DNA from: Uranotaenia lowii
Lineage: Eukaryota > Arthropoda > Insecta > Diptera > Culicidae
Assembly: GCF_029784155.1 (NCBI RefSeq)
Contig: NC_073691.1
Span: forward strand, 24,349,639 to 24,413,638
DNA length: 64,000 bases
Direction of reading: 5' to 3'
The translations under genes were made by a program, and so were the position numbers. Below the pieces are notes generated by a model, which was not told where the DNA came from, searched no databases, and saw only the letters and a list, made by a program, of their open reading frames with translations. Shown piece by piece: positions 35,101-46,600 of the stretch (position 1 is its first letter; the number at the start of each line of letters is the position of its first letter).

Positions 35101-36550
35101 ATGACAAAAATGACAAAAATGACAAAAATGACAAAAATGACAAAAATGACAAAAATGACAAAAATGACAAAAATGACAAAAATGACAAAAATGACAAAAA
35201 TGACAAAAATGACAAAAATGACAAAAATGACAAAAATGACAAAAATGACAAAAATGACAAAAATGACAAAAATGACAAAAATGACAAAAATGACAAAAAT
35301 GACAAAAATGACAAAAATGACAAAAATGACAAAAATGACAAAAATGACAAAAATGACAAAAATGACAAAAATGACAAAAATGACAAAAATGACAAAAATG
35401 ACAAAAATGACAAAAATGACAAAAATGACAAAAATGACAAAAATGACAAAAATGACAAAAATGACAAAAATGACAAAAATGACAAAAATGACAAAAATGA
35501 CAAAAATGACAAAAATGACAAAAATGACAAAAATGACAAAAATGACAAAAATGACAAAAATGACAAAAATGACAAAAATGACAAAAATGACAAAAATGAC
35601 AAAAATGACAAAAATGACAAAAATGACAAAAATGACAAAAATGACAAAAATGACAAAAATGACAAAAATGACAAAAATGACAAAAATGACAAAAATGACA
35701 AAAATGACAAAAATGACAAAAATGACAAAAATGACAAAAATGACAAAAATGACAAAAATGACAAAAATGACAAAAATGACAAAAATGACAAAAATGACAA
35801 AAATGACAAAAATGACAAAAATGACAAAAATGACAAAAATGACAAAAATGACAAAAATGACAAAAATGACAAAAATGACAAAAATGACAAAAATGACAAA
35901 AATGACAAAAATGACAAAAATGACAAAAATGACAAAAATGACAAAAATGACAAAAATGACAAAAATGACAAAAATGACAAAAATGACAAAAATGACAAAA
36001 ATGACAAAAATGACAAAAATGACAAAAATGACAAAAATGACAAAAATGACAAAAATGACAAAAATGACAAAAATGACAAAAATGACAAAAATGACAAAAA
36101 TGACAAAAATGACAAAAATGACAAAAATGACAAAAATGACAAAAATGACAAAAATGACAAAAATGACAAAAATGACAAAAATGACAAAAATGACAAAAAT
36201 GACAAAAATGACAAAAATGACAAAAATGACAAAAATGACAAAAATGACAAAAATGACAAAAATGACAAAAATGACAAAAATGACAAAAATGACAAAAATG
36301 ACAAAAATGACAAAAATGACAAAAATGACTAAAATGACTAAAATGACAAAAATGACAAAAATGACAAAAATGACAAAAACGAAAAAAATGACAAAAATGA
36401 CAAAAATGACAAATATGACTAAAAAGACAAAAATGACAAAAATGACAAAAATGACAAAAATGACAAAAACGAAAAAAATGACAAAAATGACAAAAATGAC
36501 AAAAATGACAAAAATGACAAAAATGATAAAAATGACAAAAATGACAAAAA
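32104..36550 (-). repeat. Nonamer satellite array 2, (TGACAAAAA)n, inverted relative to array 1
   Basis: About 494 copies of TGACAAAAA on the plus strand, the exact complement of the array 1 unit. The left edge starts sharply with perfect units at about 32106 and is uniform until ~36320. The right edge is degenerate, with TGACTAAAA, AAAACGAAA and AATATGACT variants. A variant block containing AAAACGAAAAAAATGAC occurs twice, 90 bp (ten units) apart, near 36376 and 36466. Open frames of up to 1486 codons on both strands result only from the stop-free 9-bp unit. Confidence 0.97.
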
Positions 36551-39500
36551 GCATTTTAAAACTGAATCCTTAACCGTAACTATATGATGTCTTTCTTCAA
36601 TTATTTATTAGTAATTCAACTAGAGAATCTGAATGAAAATTCCGAATGATAAAACTCTGATATTTTAATTCTAGATCTCCGTTAGTGAAATTTTTAAAGT
36701 TTGAATTCTACATAAAAATTAAAAGTTATTATTTCCGGGTTATTTTTAGCCGGGCTATTTTATCCTAAAACTTTGCAAAATCCAGGAATTCGATTCCGAA
36801 GTTTACAACCCAAAATCTAGGCAATATCCAATTAAATGTGGGAATTCATCAATAAAAATCACAAAACTTAAATACATAGCTTTTTTTCATCGGAACACAT
36901 CAGTTTATTTGCATAAACTGGGCTCAAAAAATTGTTTTGGATGCAAATTACATAATTGTTATAAGGCAGTTTCAATTTTTTCCACGCAATTTCAATTGCA
37001 AAATGCAGTGAAAACATTTGGTAAAATTCCAGACAATTCTTGGTGAGTCTAATCTTATTGAAAAGTCAATATTCGGAACTAGGGACTGTGCCCAAAATTC
37101 ATGCATATAAACACTGCACTATAAACACTGCTGGTGTATGAAGATTTTCCGGACAATCATCTAATTTGAAAAAATATATATTTTTAAAATTCGGTTATCA
37201 GACTGGGCATGCATCGACATGCAAATCAATGATTCACATTTTAAATCTTGTTTCCATATGCGAGAATATGATGTAAAATTGTAGTATTTTTCATCTCTAA
37301 ATGTATACATCACCCTTATGCTTTCTTTTTTTTTAATCTTTGACAGAAAAAATATAAACTTTATTTCTAAAAAAAAACAAATATAGCTGCAGATCGTGCT
37401 TTATGCGTAATGGCATCACCAATATGTCAAAAACGATAACCATTAAAACTTTTTTTTTGATTTTTCATTAAAAAACAAAGGTTTTTGCAACTTACCCCTT
37501 TTTCTTAGTAGGGTGAGAATCGCATGTTTTGTAAATGACTGGTGGAACCAATTATTTTTTCTGACTACGTTAATTTTATGTCCCATTAACCTTTAAACTT
37601 TTGATGCACAAACGGTAGGACTATCTGTTGACATTAGGTTTTTAGAAGCCATTGAAGTTGAAAAGTGTTGCATGATGCTCCATATGACGGTATACAACGT
37701 ATTTTATTGAGTTTTTTTTTTTTTAATTTTTCCTTTCGATTCTGATCTCGTTGAGAAGCTCTCTGTAACTTGATGGTTTCCTACTCTGTCGCAAAGGGTT
37801 CGTTCTTTACAACCTGGAGAAAATATTTTTCCAACATTTTTTGCTTTGAAATTCACTGAAGTAAAAAAAAACATGTTTTATTAGCTCAAAACAGTTTATT
37901 TTAACAGATCGTTGAAAATAAAGTTAAAACACAATTCAATCAATCAAATTTATTTCAAATACATTCTATGACTTTGATATAGTTTGGAAACCTTTGACTT
38001 TGTCCATAATTAGGAACACATTGAAAATAGTGTTCCTAATTGTGGACATATGCTTTTTTCAGTTTTTACGCGAAAAAAACATGGTTCTAACATACTTATT
38101 ACTTAAATCATGATAAAAAACAATCCGACGAAAAATTTCAAAAAAAAAATCGGTTGACAAGTTCAGCTTTAATCTTCCATTTCTAGACATGTGTTTTTTA
38201 AGAAATTTGCTAACAATCCCATTCAATTTGGACATACTTTGAAAAAATCTGGATTTTACGAAAAATCCTGTGAGTTAGAACTAATTTGTTTGTAAAATGA
38301 AAGTTCACATGATCAGTTACATTATATTTTTTTTTTATAATTGTGATAAGTGAAAAATAACGTCAAAAACAGTCAAAATTTAAAAGTATGTTAACATTAG
38401 GTACACATGCCTAATTAGGAACACCTACCCTAATCAGAAGTTAACGTATTCAGTTCAAATTCCTAAATCAAAAATGTAAAGGGATTAAATAAATGGCATC
38501 TGAGACAAATTTTTCAAAAATTGATTGTTTCTTTTAATGATACTTATCTTAGTGCAGCTACCTCCCTCAAAACTTCATTGGTTCTCCAGGAAACGCCATA
38601 AGAAAATTACCACCGAAAAAATCATAGCATGCCTTAAACCTCCGTTGGCAACCAAAGGACAAGCATGCGACAAACACATTTCATGCGAAGGAAACAAAAA
38701 AACGCACTACCCAAAGTCACCATAAATACTCTTTTTTCAACTGCAGTTCATATCCGGACATTCTTATTTTTAAATATAAAGCTGGATTCTGTAGAATAAT
38801 TATTGGATGCAATCGTGCGTTCCCCTCAATCTCACAACACATTGTTTTCAAGAAACAAATTCTTCGATGCACAAACCCAAAATCACAAAACCACTATTTT
38901 TAACATAATTCTAACACAACTAATGCAAACCGTTCCCGATCATACGGCGATAGTATTTTCCGCGTAAACAACGGATGGTTTCACATGAAAACTGCAAATT
39001 TTCCGGAAAAAATGACGAGCACTAAAAAAACACGTTTCCGGCTGGAATTAGAAAACAAAAACCTCGTCCCTACCGTTAAGCTACTCTTTTTATGAAATTA
39101 AATAAGATTAAATATATTTCACCGGGGGTTTTCAGCTGAAAACTTTTACACTTTATCCCAGCCTTCACTTTGAACGCTTTTAAACGATTTTATGTCCATT
39201 TTCCGATGTTAAATGAAGGATTTTATGAAATTTTCGCGGACAAAGAGAAAAACGCGTGCGGTTGGCAAAAGGCATCGCCTACTCCTATTCTGAAAATTAC
39301 CATCGCCTTTGTTCGAAGAAACAAACGAGGTATTCTCAAACAACGATTCAAATCTTTTAACGAACCATAGAAAGACTTTCAAAAAATTTCGTTTTTAATA
39401 AATAAAAAGAAGCAAATGATGTTTTCCTTTTGTCAAAAAGAATTTTCGCCTAACATTTCAAATCAATTTAAACATTATGGATCTCTACTCAAGATTTAAT

Positions 39501-39639
39501 CACCTTATACTTAAAAAAATATTAATGCAAGTACATAAATTTGTGTTATTCATCCTTTTTCAGTTTATTTTTGTTAAAAATTCGTTGTTTAAAAAAAATT
39601 GTAAAGCTTTCCAAACTATTTTTACCTAAATGTTGTTAA
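36551..39639. other. AT-rich intergenic stretch
   Basis: No coding exon recognised. It contains one strong hairpin at 38001-38048. A related 'cctaattaggaacac' phrase is at about 38410. ORFs at 38525-38725 and 39170-39370 have no recognisable features. Confidence 0.4.
38001..38048. repeat. 19-bp inverted repeat, 10-nt loop
   Basis: Left arm TGTCCATAATTAGGAACAC (38001-38019), right arm GTGTTCCTAATTGTGGACA (38030-38048), complementary at 18 of 19 positions. It may be the core of a small foldback element. Confidence 0.85.
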
Positions 39640-39707
39640 TAATGCGGCCCCTCGAAAGAATTTCAAATCGAAAGTGGCCCGTTGCTTCAAAAGGTTGCTC
39701 ACCCCTG
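39640..39707. mobile_element. hAT-like right terminus
   Basis: GCGGCCCCTCGAAAG .. GGTTGCTCACCCCTG is a typical hAT right end (complement CAGGGGTGAGCAACC) and resembles the ends of the element at 55110-56503. The following 8 bases are GAATAGGG. A matching left end could not be placed locally. Confidence 0.55.
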
Positions 39708-39766
39708 GAATAGGGCATGAAATTAAGTACGACAGATGAGAATAGAAAAAGACACCGCAAATGATG

Positions 39767-40641
39767 CACTGAAAAAACTATTCACATTATCGCTACGTGA
39801 AAATGTACATAGATTTTTGCCACCCTGAAAATCATGTGGAATCTATGTGAATTTCAGGTGGCAAACAGAGCTCGCGCAGCAAGCAGAATTCACGTAATTT
39901 TCATGTGTGTTGTGGATGAATTCCACTTGAAGCGTACGTGGAAAAGGAATTCGTTCTGCTGCATGCAATTCACGTAGATTTCATATTGATAGGCACGTAG
40001 CGGGTGTTTTAGTTCGTATCTTGAATTAAAAAGATATTTTAATTTCGCAGAGAAGTTTTATTATGTCGAATGAAATTCAAAACACAAAACATGTATTTTC
40101 ACATATTCCATGGTAACTGTAGTTTACCACTTTAACTGAACATTAACACTTCACTGAATTTATGAAAAAAACCACCGATGGAATGGCAATTGATGAGCCG
40201 CGGTTGCTGGGCCCCAAATCCAATTCCTGTAAAAAAAGCAAAAAATGTAAACATCAACGAAACAATCCAATTCTTACAACTTACGAAAAATCAGCTTTTC
40301 CATCACCGCAGAATGTCACTATCTTCCAGCCCGAACTGTTGGATCTACGCCATTATGAATACTGTATTCTTTCACATAGATGCTACGTGAATGATCCATT
40401 CAGAGTTACGTGAATATCACATAGAAATCACCAAACCCGTCTATACTTGGTGGATCACTGGCATTTCACGTATATCGCATGTGTATGTGTTTTGATCGCA
40501 TGCAACAAAGTGAATTTCACGTAAAGATCAAGTGATTTTCTATTAATTTTTAAGTGCTTCACGTAAATCGATCAAAAATTCACATACTGAGCGTCTACGT
40601 GAAAATCCAGGTGAATTTAACGTTTCCTTTTCGGATGAGTG
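39767..40641. mobile_element. Possible 875-bp element rich in TACGTGAA
   Basis: TGATG occurs on both sides (39762-39766, 40642-40646). The ends are CACTGAAAAAAC and ..GATGAGTG, inverted only for CACT/AGTG. The interior has eleven CACGTA/TACGTG cores, most as TTCACGTA or TACGTGAA. Short ORFs at 40162-40413 and 40554-40916 are not convincing. It is either a transposable element with internal repeats or a clustered binding-site region. Confidence 0.4.
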
Positions 40642-40646
40642 TGATG

Positions 40647-42000
40647 ATCACAGGGAAGAACAATTCTCTTCAAACCGATTATTACCGATTATTTTTTAGG
40701 AGCAGAAAATTCAAACGACAAACCGACTACAAGTTGCCGGAAAATCAACTCTTAGTGGGTCTGAAAACGAACCCAACACATTTTGTGTTACATATTTGTA
40801 ATATTGTAGAATTTAATCTGCTACAGAAGAACGTTAAAACAATAAATTCCCGTTTATCAGTCAATTCACACTCCGAAAGTGTATGCGACCTTCAGATATT
40901 GTACGGCAACGTGTAGAAGATCTCGTTTTTGGCCGGTTCAAGAATTGAACCGAAACGATGGATGATTTGTTTGGAAAAATTCTCAGTCTCTGCTCCCTGT
41001 TGTAACGGTAGTTAGGAGAGAAAAAAAACCATCTTCATCAATTCGAAAATTGAGTGCGTCAAATTTATTTCCACTGACCCGTTCCCACGACGACGACCTG
41101 TCGGCTTGCCGGTCTGAAGATCCTGATGCCGGACGATGTCAGTAAGCACCGCAAATAATCTATTGTCCCCGTTCGAGGTCCACCGTTTGTCTGTGTTTGA
41201 GCATCCCGGAAAAGAGAAGTGCGGCGGTCACGGAAAACAGAACCGACCAAATTCCAAATGAGGAGCGAAAGAAAAAAAAATTAAAATGCTTCGTTAGCTG
41301 CTAACCATCTCTGATGATGACGGCGATGATCGGGGAAGGTAGGCCTCTACAACCCAAAACTTGAATGACCGTCTCGTGGGTCCTGCCGATGAGCCACAAA
41401 ACACCGAAAAGCCAAGTGAGAAAGATTCAGAAGAGGAAGGAACAGGAAAAACAACAACTGGAACGAACGAGGATATTGATCCGTGCCGGGAGCTTGTTTT
41501 CCACCGGGGGTTTTGATCTATTATGCCCTCGATTGCTTGTTTTCCTTTCCCATTTTCCTGACTACTCGACTAGATTGTAGTAGTAGATTCATTCACGTAA
41601 TTTTCCCTTCACGTGTGAAGAAGCAAGGCTTGCTGTGACGACTGACTGACGAGGGGTTTTCCCGATACCCATCTGTCAAACGCACGCAGCGGAAAGCTGC
41701 GTGTGTGCATCATTTTCCACACATCGTTGCTCCTCGTCGTCTGTTTGAATGAAGGTGACATCTCTAGCCGTCTTGCTCTGTCTCGAAAAACTCACGGGGG
41801 CTTACGCACAAACACCGTCAAACTTGAGGAAACTGTAAGGAAAAAGGGAAAAACATGATTTTCCTTTCCCTTCCCTTTCCGCTGCAAAGGATCCGGAATC
41901 AGTTATTATTCCGGTTTTCGGCCAAAGGTTTGTAATCGGAGAACCAAACCAAACTCAACGAAGAGAGGAATATTGTGTCAATAAAATGGATTTTGATTAT
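40647..42000. other. Intergenic DNA grading into a GC-richer region
   Basis: From about 41040 onward GC rises and CGACGACG-type triplets appear. No ORF is convincing. This may be distal promoter of gene B. Confidence 0.35.
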
Positions 42001-43557
42001 GAAATTGTGTGTGAAAAGTAGCGTGGTGCTGCGTTTTTTTCTCGTTTCGCTTCTTCTTTTCAGAAACCCGTCCGTCACACAACACAACACAACCATTTTT
42101 CCGAAAACTCCTCCCCATTAGCTATGCCTGCTGGCAGCAGATTGGCCGTTCAGCTGTGACGACGATGAGGGTTTCTTCTCTTCCTCTGTTGGATTATTGT
42201 TTCGATGGTGTGGTGGTGGTGCAAAGCAGTAGTAGAAGGGCTGGCACGCCCCTTTTCACGGTGCTGCAACTAGTTTCTGTTGGAGGAATACACACACACA
42301 CCGGCACACTTTGATGGCCCGTTCTGATTGCGTCAACTTGCTGCGATGGTGTGTGTGGGGATTTGAATCGCTTGTTCTTCTCCTCGCCGACCGACCAAAT
42401 AGGCCGTGTGCGGTGGAATGGGTATCTTCTTCAACGCCACCCACTGCCGTATTGGTGTTGGTGAAATCTTTGCTTCCACTGGGCGAAAAGAAGACACGGT
42501 AGGCGAGCTGTCATCACGGGCCACGAACAACAGATGATCGCCGCAGTGTGCCATGAACGGAGGGATAACTCAAACGCGGAAAGTTATTGCTAGTACTACT
42601 GTTCTTGTTTTGGTCGCTGTTTCGTCGTCGTCGTCACCGTAGTTTCGCCGTTGTGTCGTCGCGCTATCCGTTTGGAACATATTTTCCTTTATTTTTCTTT
42701 TGCGCCTTCTGCTAATGGTCATCCTGGCATCAGTGTGTCGCAACGCCACATGACCGCAGCAACGGCCGGTGATTTTTCGCGCGTCGTGATTCCTCGTCGC
42801 TGCCATTATTATCCGGAGCAAGTTCAGTGATCGGTGAAGAGCCACAGCAGCTAACTCAGGTACGCCGAGCGGAACCAGCCAAAGTTTTGTACCAAGTGCA
42901 AGTTTGTGTCCAGCTTCAGGCAGACTCCCACTGCTGCCTACAATTTCATTTACGATCCGCACACGGTTGACCGCCACTCGTGTTTTCTCTCCACATCTTC
43001 TTCGGGTCCAACATTAGAACGTGACGCCGCGTGAGCGTATTTGTGATTGCGTATGTGTGTTCGGCAATCGAGGTCAACCCTTCCAACTGACCCGTGATCC
43101 GGTGCGCCATGCTCCAGTAGCACTAGTTTATGTGAATCTCGGTAGCGTGAAAACAAGTGTTTCCGGTCCAGAGAAAAACAGACATCAGGGATTAAAGCGG
43201 CGGCTATCGGGACAAAAATAACGCGCTCAATCAACAAGGATACCTCAGCAAAAAAAAAACAACAACAAATCAACTCAAAATGTTATTAACTTAACCACAA
43301 AACGTTGTAGCAATCGTGTAGAAACAAAATAACTTAAGCTGAAAGTGCCTTACAGGACCATAAAGCAGGAATAAAAGTTTTTCAACAATCGATCTAACGA
43401 AAGTACAAATCTTTTAGAACAAAACAAATACTCGTAAATAACTAAAAAAAATATAAAAAAATACCTTTCAAGTTGCCAACCAATTTCAAACCTCAAATCT
43501 AACATAAAAGTGTTTCCACGTGATAATCAACAGAAGAAGAAAAACGAAACCGCCAAA
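42001..43557 (+). promoter_or_regulatory. Putative promoter and 5'UTR of gene B
   Basis: GC-richer than surrounding DNA to about 43.1 kb, with CGTCGTCGTCGTCACCG-type runs and CACACACACA, then an A-rich stretch (43230-43480) with short upstream ORFs such as ATGTTATTAACTTAA. This ordering is what insect neuronal or transcription-factor genes often show before their first coding exon. No TATA box or transcription start can be fixed. Short ORFs on both strands in this interval look like by-products of GC-rich DNA. Confidence 0.35.
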
Positions 43558-43879
43558 TTGGATCCCTCGGTGGCCAGTGAGTTGACCAGTTTGGATTTGT
43601 TGCACAAGTTTGGCAACAAGCCGCTGGGTTTCGGTGTTGCTGCGCATCACCACTCGCAGCTCCATCATCACCATCCGCTGGGCCCTTCGGCGGCCCATCT
43701 GCTGTATCCGCAGCACCCCCATCATCAGCAGCAGTTGCAGCTGCTGCAGCAGCATCAGCAACAGCAGCAACAACTGCAATCTCCGTCGCCGGTAGAACAG
43801 GAGAAGCAGCAACAGCATCAGCAGGACTCGGATCGGGCGTCCAAGTCCCCGGCCAAAACGGTTCTCAAAATGGAATCAG
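43558..43879 (+). CDS. Gene B, Gln/His-rich first recognisable coding exon
   Basis: The open frame reads DPSVASELTSLDLLHKFG, then NKPLGFGVAAHHH, then His- and Gln-rich runs (HHHHPLGP, HPHHQQQLQLLQQHQQQQ), then a Ser/Lys/Glu segment ending KTVLKMES. Alternating CAG/CAA/CAT/CAC codons show that it is translated and not just a CAG repeat. The exon ends at 43879 before GTTTGT (TCAG|GTTTGT). No in-frame ATG lies between the upstream stop at 43435-43437 and the ATG at 43870. A TTG at 43558 sits in GCCAAATTGG, one base from an ideal insect start, and is used here as a provisional start. The alternative is an acceptor at 43532 (CAACAG|AAG). The product is probably a regulatory or RNA-binding type protein, but the family was not recognised. 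Confidence 0.6.
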
Positions 43880-44530
43880 GTTTGTTTGTTTGATTGTTTA
43901 CTGAAACAAAACACTGAAAAAGGTGCATTCTAGTCGATGGAAACGTCGTCGTAGAGTTGTAAGCCTTTGACCAAAGATTCTCCAATAATATTATGGTCCT
44001 TCGAACCGGATTGTGGTGTTAATTTAAATTTTGATTTCGGATTCTGTCATGTAGTTGATTTAATGGATTTGATTTTAAATTCAAATTACAGTTAAGACTT
44101 CACCTTTAAAAAACTGATTTGAAATCTAAAATAAAATCTTAGGGACAATTTTAGGGAAAACGGGACACTGATCAGTAGAAAAGTTAAGGAACTGTACAAA
44201 TTTCAAGGGTACAGATGATTAAAGAGGAGCCCTTCGGTCCTTCGAGCCGGATTCTGAACAAAGTTAAATATAAGTTTTAAGTTGAATTGTCATTACGAAT
44301 CGCTCAATATAGTTGATTGTATAGTTTTGGATTGAAATCAAACTTTAAAATTCAAATTTTTTGAACAATTACCCTTCGTTGACTCTTAATGAAAAAATCA
44401 CTCAGTTCTTTTACAAACACCACATATCGGTGGAATTAAAGTCATTTTAAAAATCCCGGTTTTCCGAACCGGATTTCGATAGAAGTTTTTATACACATAA
44501 AACAATCTGAGTCTTTCAGAAAAATATCCA

Positions 44531-44715
44531 GGCTTGTAATATAGCTCAGTTGGCAAGTCAGTTGCTTTCTGGGCCGATGTCCGTGAGTTCGAGCCCAAGA
44601 GTAAATATCGATAACAGTTTTACCGGATAAGTTCTTCAATGACTGTCTGCCAACTGCATCGTTGATAGAAATTGCGAATGACATAAAGATGTTTAAACGA
44701 TTATAATCGAAACAA
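44531..44715 (+). mobile_element. tRNA-derived SINE
   Basis: Contains an A-box-like TAGCTCAGTTGG (44542-44553) and a B-box-like GAGTTCGAGCC (44585-44595) 31 bases later, then a non-tRNA body with ACCGGATAAG and TTGATAGAAATTGCGAATGA. It does not fold as an intact tRNA (no proper acceptor stem), so it is a SINE, like those of mosquitoes. The 3' end is approximate. Minus-strand ORFs across it are by-products. Confidence 0.75.
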
Positions 44716-45412
44716 AAAAGACTATCCGGAAAAAAGTAATTCATTGATCAGGTTTTAACTTTAGGCCGTCTTCTATCTACAGTCTCTTGGGAGGTCAAAG
44801 CTTGATCCTCAATGTCCTTTAAACTGGATTCAAATCGAAGACTAACTCCTATTTAAACTGTTTTTTTTCTCAAATTTGCAACTTTGTTTCATAGTTGAAA
44901 TTTTACGAAGCAACGGAACTTTATTAAAAGATTATAAAATTAATGGTCATGTTTGTAATTCCATTTTTGAAGCGAGTCATTTAGTTCAGTCTCCAATCGG
45001 TCCTTCCAGCAAGCTTCAGACATGAGTTTTATTTAGAAAAAGGTTTAACTTAACAATGGTTATCTGAAAAAATTGGAAAATAGTTCTTATAAAAAGGTAT
45101 TTTTATAACAAAACCTTGGATTTGAAAATTTCCAGGTCTAGAATCACATGAAGTGATGTCGAACAGATCGCCATCTTCCGGTCATCCATAATTTAGATAG
45201 GCTCAGTGATCAAGTGCCATGTTGATCATGGTACTTCGAACCGGATTCCTTTTGTCGATCGGAAACTATTCTTGTACTGTCTGAATTGAGCTTTTTACAG
45301 GGTCCTTCGAGCCGGATCCAAGTACATAGAAGACTCAAAGTCCGGACATTGGACAAGTCTTACAAACAGTTTACTTTTCCATGTATCGTGCATTAAATCA
45401 ACTTTTTTAAGA

Positions 45413-46120
45413 AGTCGCTGGTGAACTGACAGCAGAACATATATTTCCGATAATCTAGTACAACATTTTTATTCGTCGGAAGCTGGAAGTCGGGACTTTG
45501 CGAAGTAAAATTTAGTTCTAGCGCTATTATATTGTCCATTAAAAAAAAAATTAGAAACGTCGCTGGTGAACTGGCAGCAAAACACAGACTTCCGACAATC
45601 TAGTACTTCACTTTTCTTTGTCGGAAGGTCGAGAGTCTGGACCGTCGAATTTATATCGTGAATTTTAATAAATGTTTTAGAAACGTGGTGGCTGGTGAAC
45701 TGACAGCTGAACACAGACTTTCAACAATTTAGTACTTCATTTTCCCTTGGTCGGAAGTTGGAAGTTCGGACTTCCGGAGTTAAATTTAGTGATGGCGCGA
45801 TAATATTTTCCATTTAAATGAAATTTTTAGAAACGTCGCTGGTAAACAGGTAACAAAACACAGACTTCCGACAATTTAGTACTTCACTTTTCTTTGTCGG
45901 AAGTCTGACAGACATACAGACAATCTAGTACTTTTTTGTTTGTTTGTCTGAAGTAAGTTCGGAAGTTGGAAGTCTGACATCCGAGGTAAAATTTAGTGCA
46001 GGCGCGACAAGTATTGTCACGCCAGCACTAAATTTTAGTTTGGAAGCCCGGATTTCTGACAAAGAAAAATGAAAAACTAGATTGTAGGACATCTGTGTAC
46101 AGCTACGACGTATCTATTTT
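45413..46120. repeat. Cluster of R1 repeats, four direct plus one inverted
   Basis: R1 units start near 45413, 45551, 45677 and 45827 in plus orientation, spaced about 125-150 bp. Each has CGTCGCTGGTGAACTG-like starts and the CTTCCGACAA/TTGTCGGAAG stem; later units are degraded. A minus-orientation unit begins near 46021 (GCCAGCACTAAATTTTAG). The fourth unit carries an internal duplication of its stem region ('gacagacatacagacaatctagtac'). Confidence 0.8.
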
Positions 46121-46504
46121 TTTTTAATGTACAATAACAAAGCCTCGAAAAATTAACTATTGTGCATTAAAATGATTTAACTTTACATCATTGATGATAT
46201 AATATGGTCAGTGATATGATATTGTGTTAAGTGTGTCATTCAGTGTATATGTCTTCAACATCTAACAAGTAGCAAAACGAATTGAAACCAAAAAAAATGA
46301 CTGAATATATTTAAAACAGAATTCTAATTGCGGTTCTTCGAACCGGATTTAAGTAGACCAAACGAACACGAACACAAACATATGCAGGATCCAATGAAAC
46401 TGGATGTTTCCTCGAAGAGATTCCCTTTTCTTAATTCTAAGCGTACATCTTTCGAGGATATGATGGCTAGCATCTTACAAATGCTAAAACCACCAACCCA
46501 CAGA

Positions 46505-46600
46505 AAGTGTACTATATGTGCCGTGACCGGGATTCGATCTCATGCCCGCTGGCTTAGAAGACTTGAAGGCTATCCTCTACGCCACGGGCTGGCGGCAATA
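46505..46600 (-). mobile_element. tRNA-like SINE, minus strand
   Basis: On the minus strand there is an A-box-like TGGCGTAGAGGATAG, then an anticodon-like TTCTAAGCC region, then GAGATCGAATCCCGG matching a B box. The order and spacing suit a tRNA-derived head. No acceptor stem pairing is complete, so a functional tRNA is unlikely. Confidence 0.65.

Noticed and set aside
32097..36573. Open frames of 1405-1486 codons
   Set aside because: Same cause: (TGACAAAAA)n gives MTK, VIF and SFL repeats without stops. There is no codon variation, start context or homology.
43730..43780. Plain CAG microsatellite
   Set aside because: The codons alternate CAG/CAA/CAT/CAC with interruptions and sit inside a longer open, GC-rich frame, so it is coding Gln/His sequence, not an expanding repeat.
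44531..44605. Functional tRNA gene
   Set aside because: A- and B-box-like words are present, but there is no 7-bp acceptor stem and the sequence continues into a non-tRNA body. Called a SINE.
46505..46600. tRNA gene on the minus strand
   Set aside because: The arms do not pair fully and an extended tail follows. Better explained as a tRNA-derived SINE.
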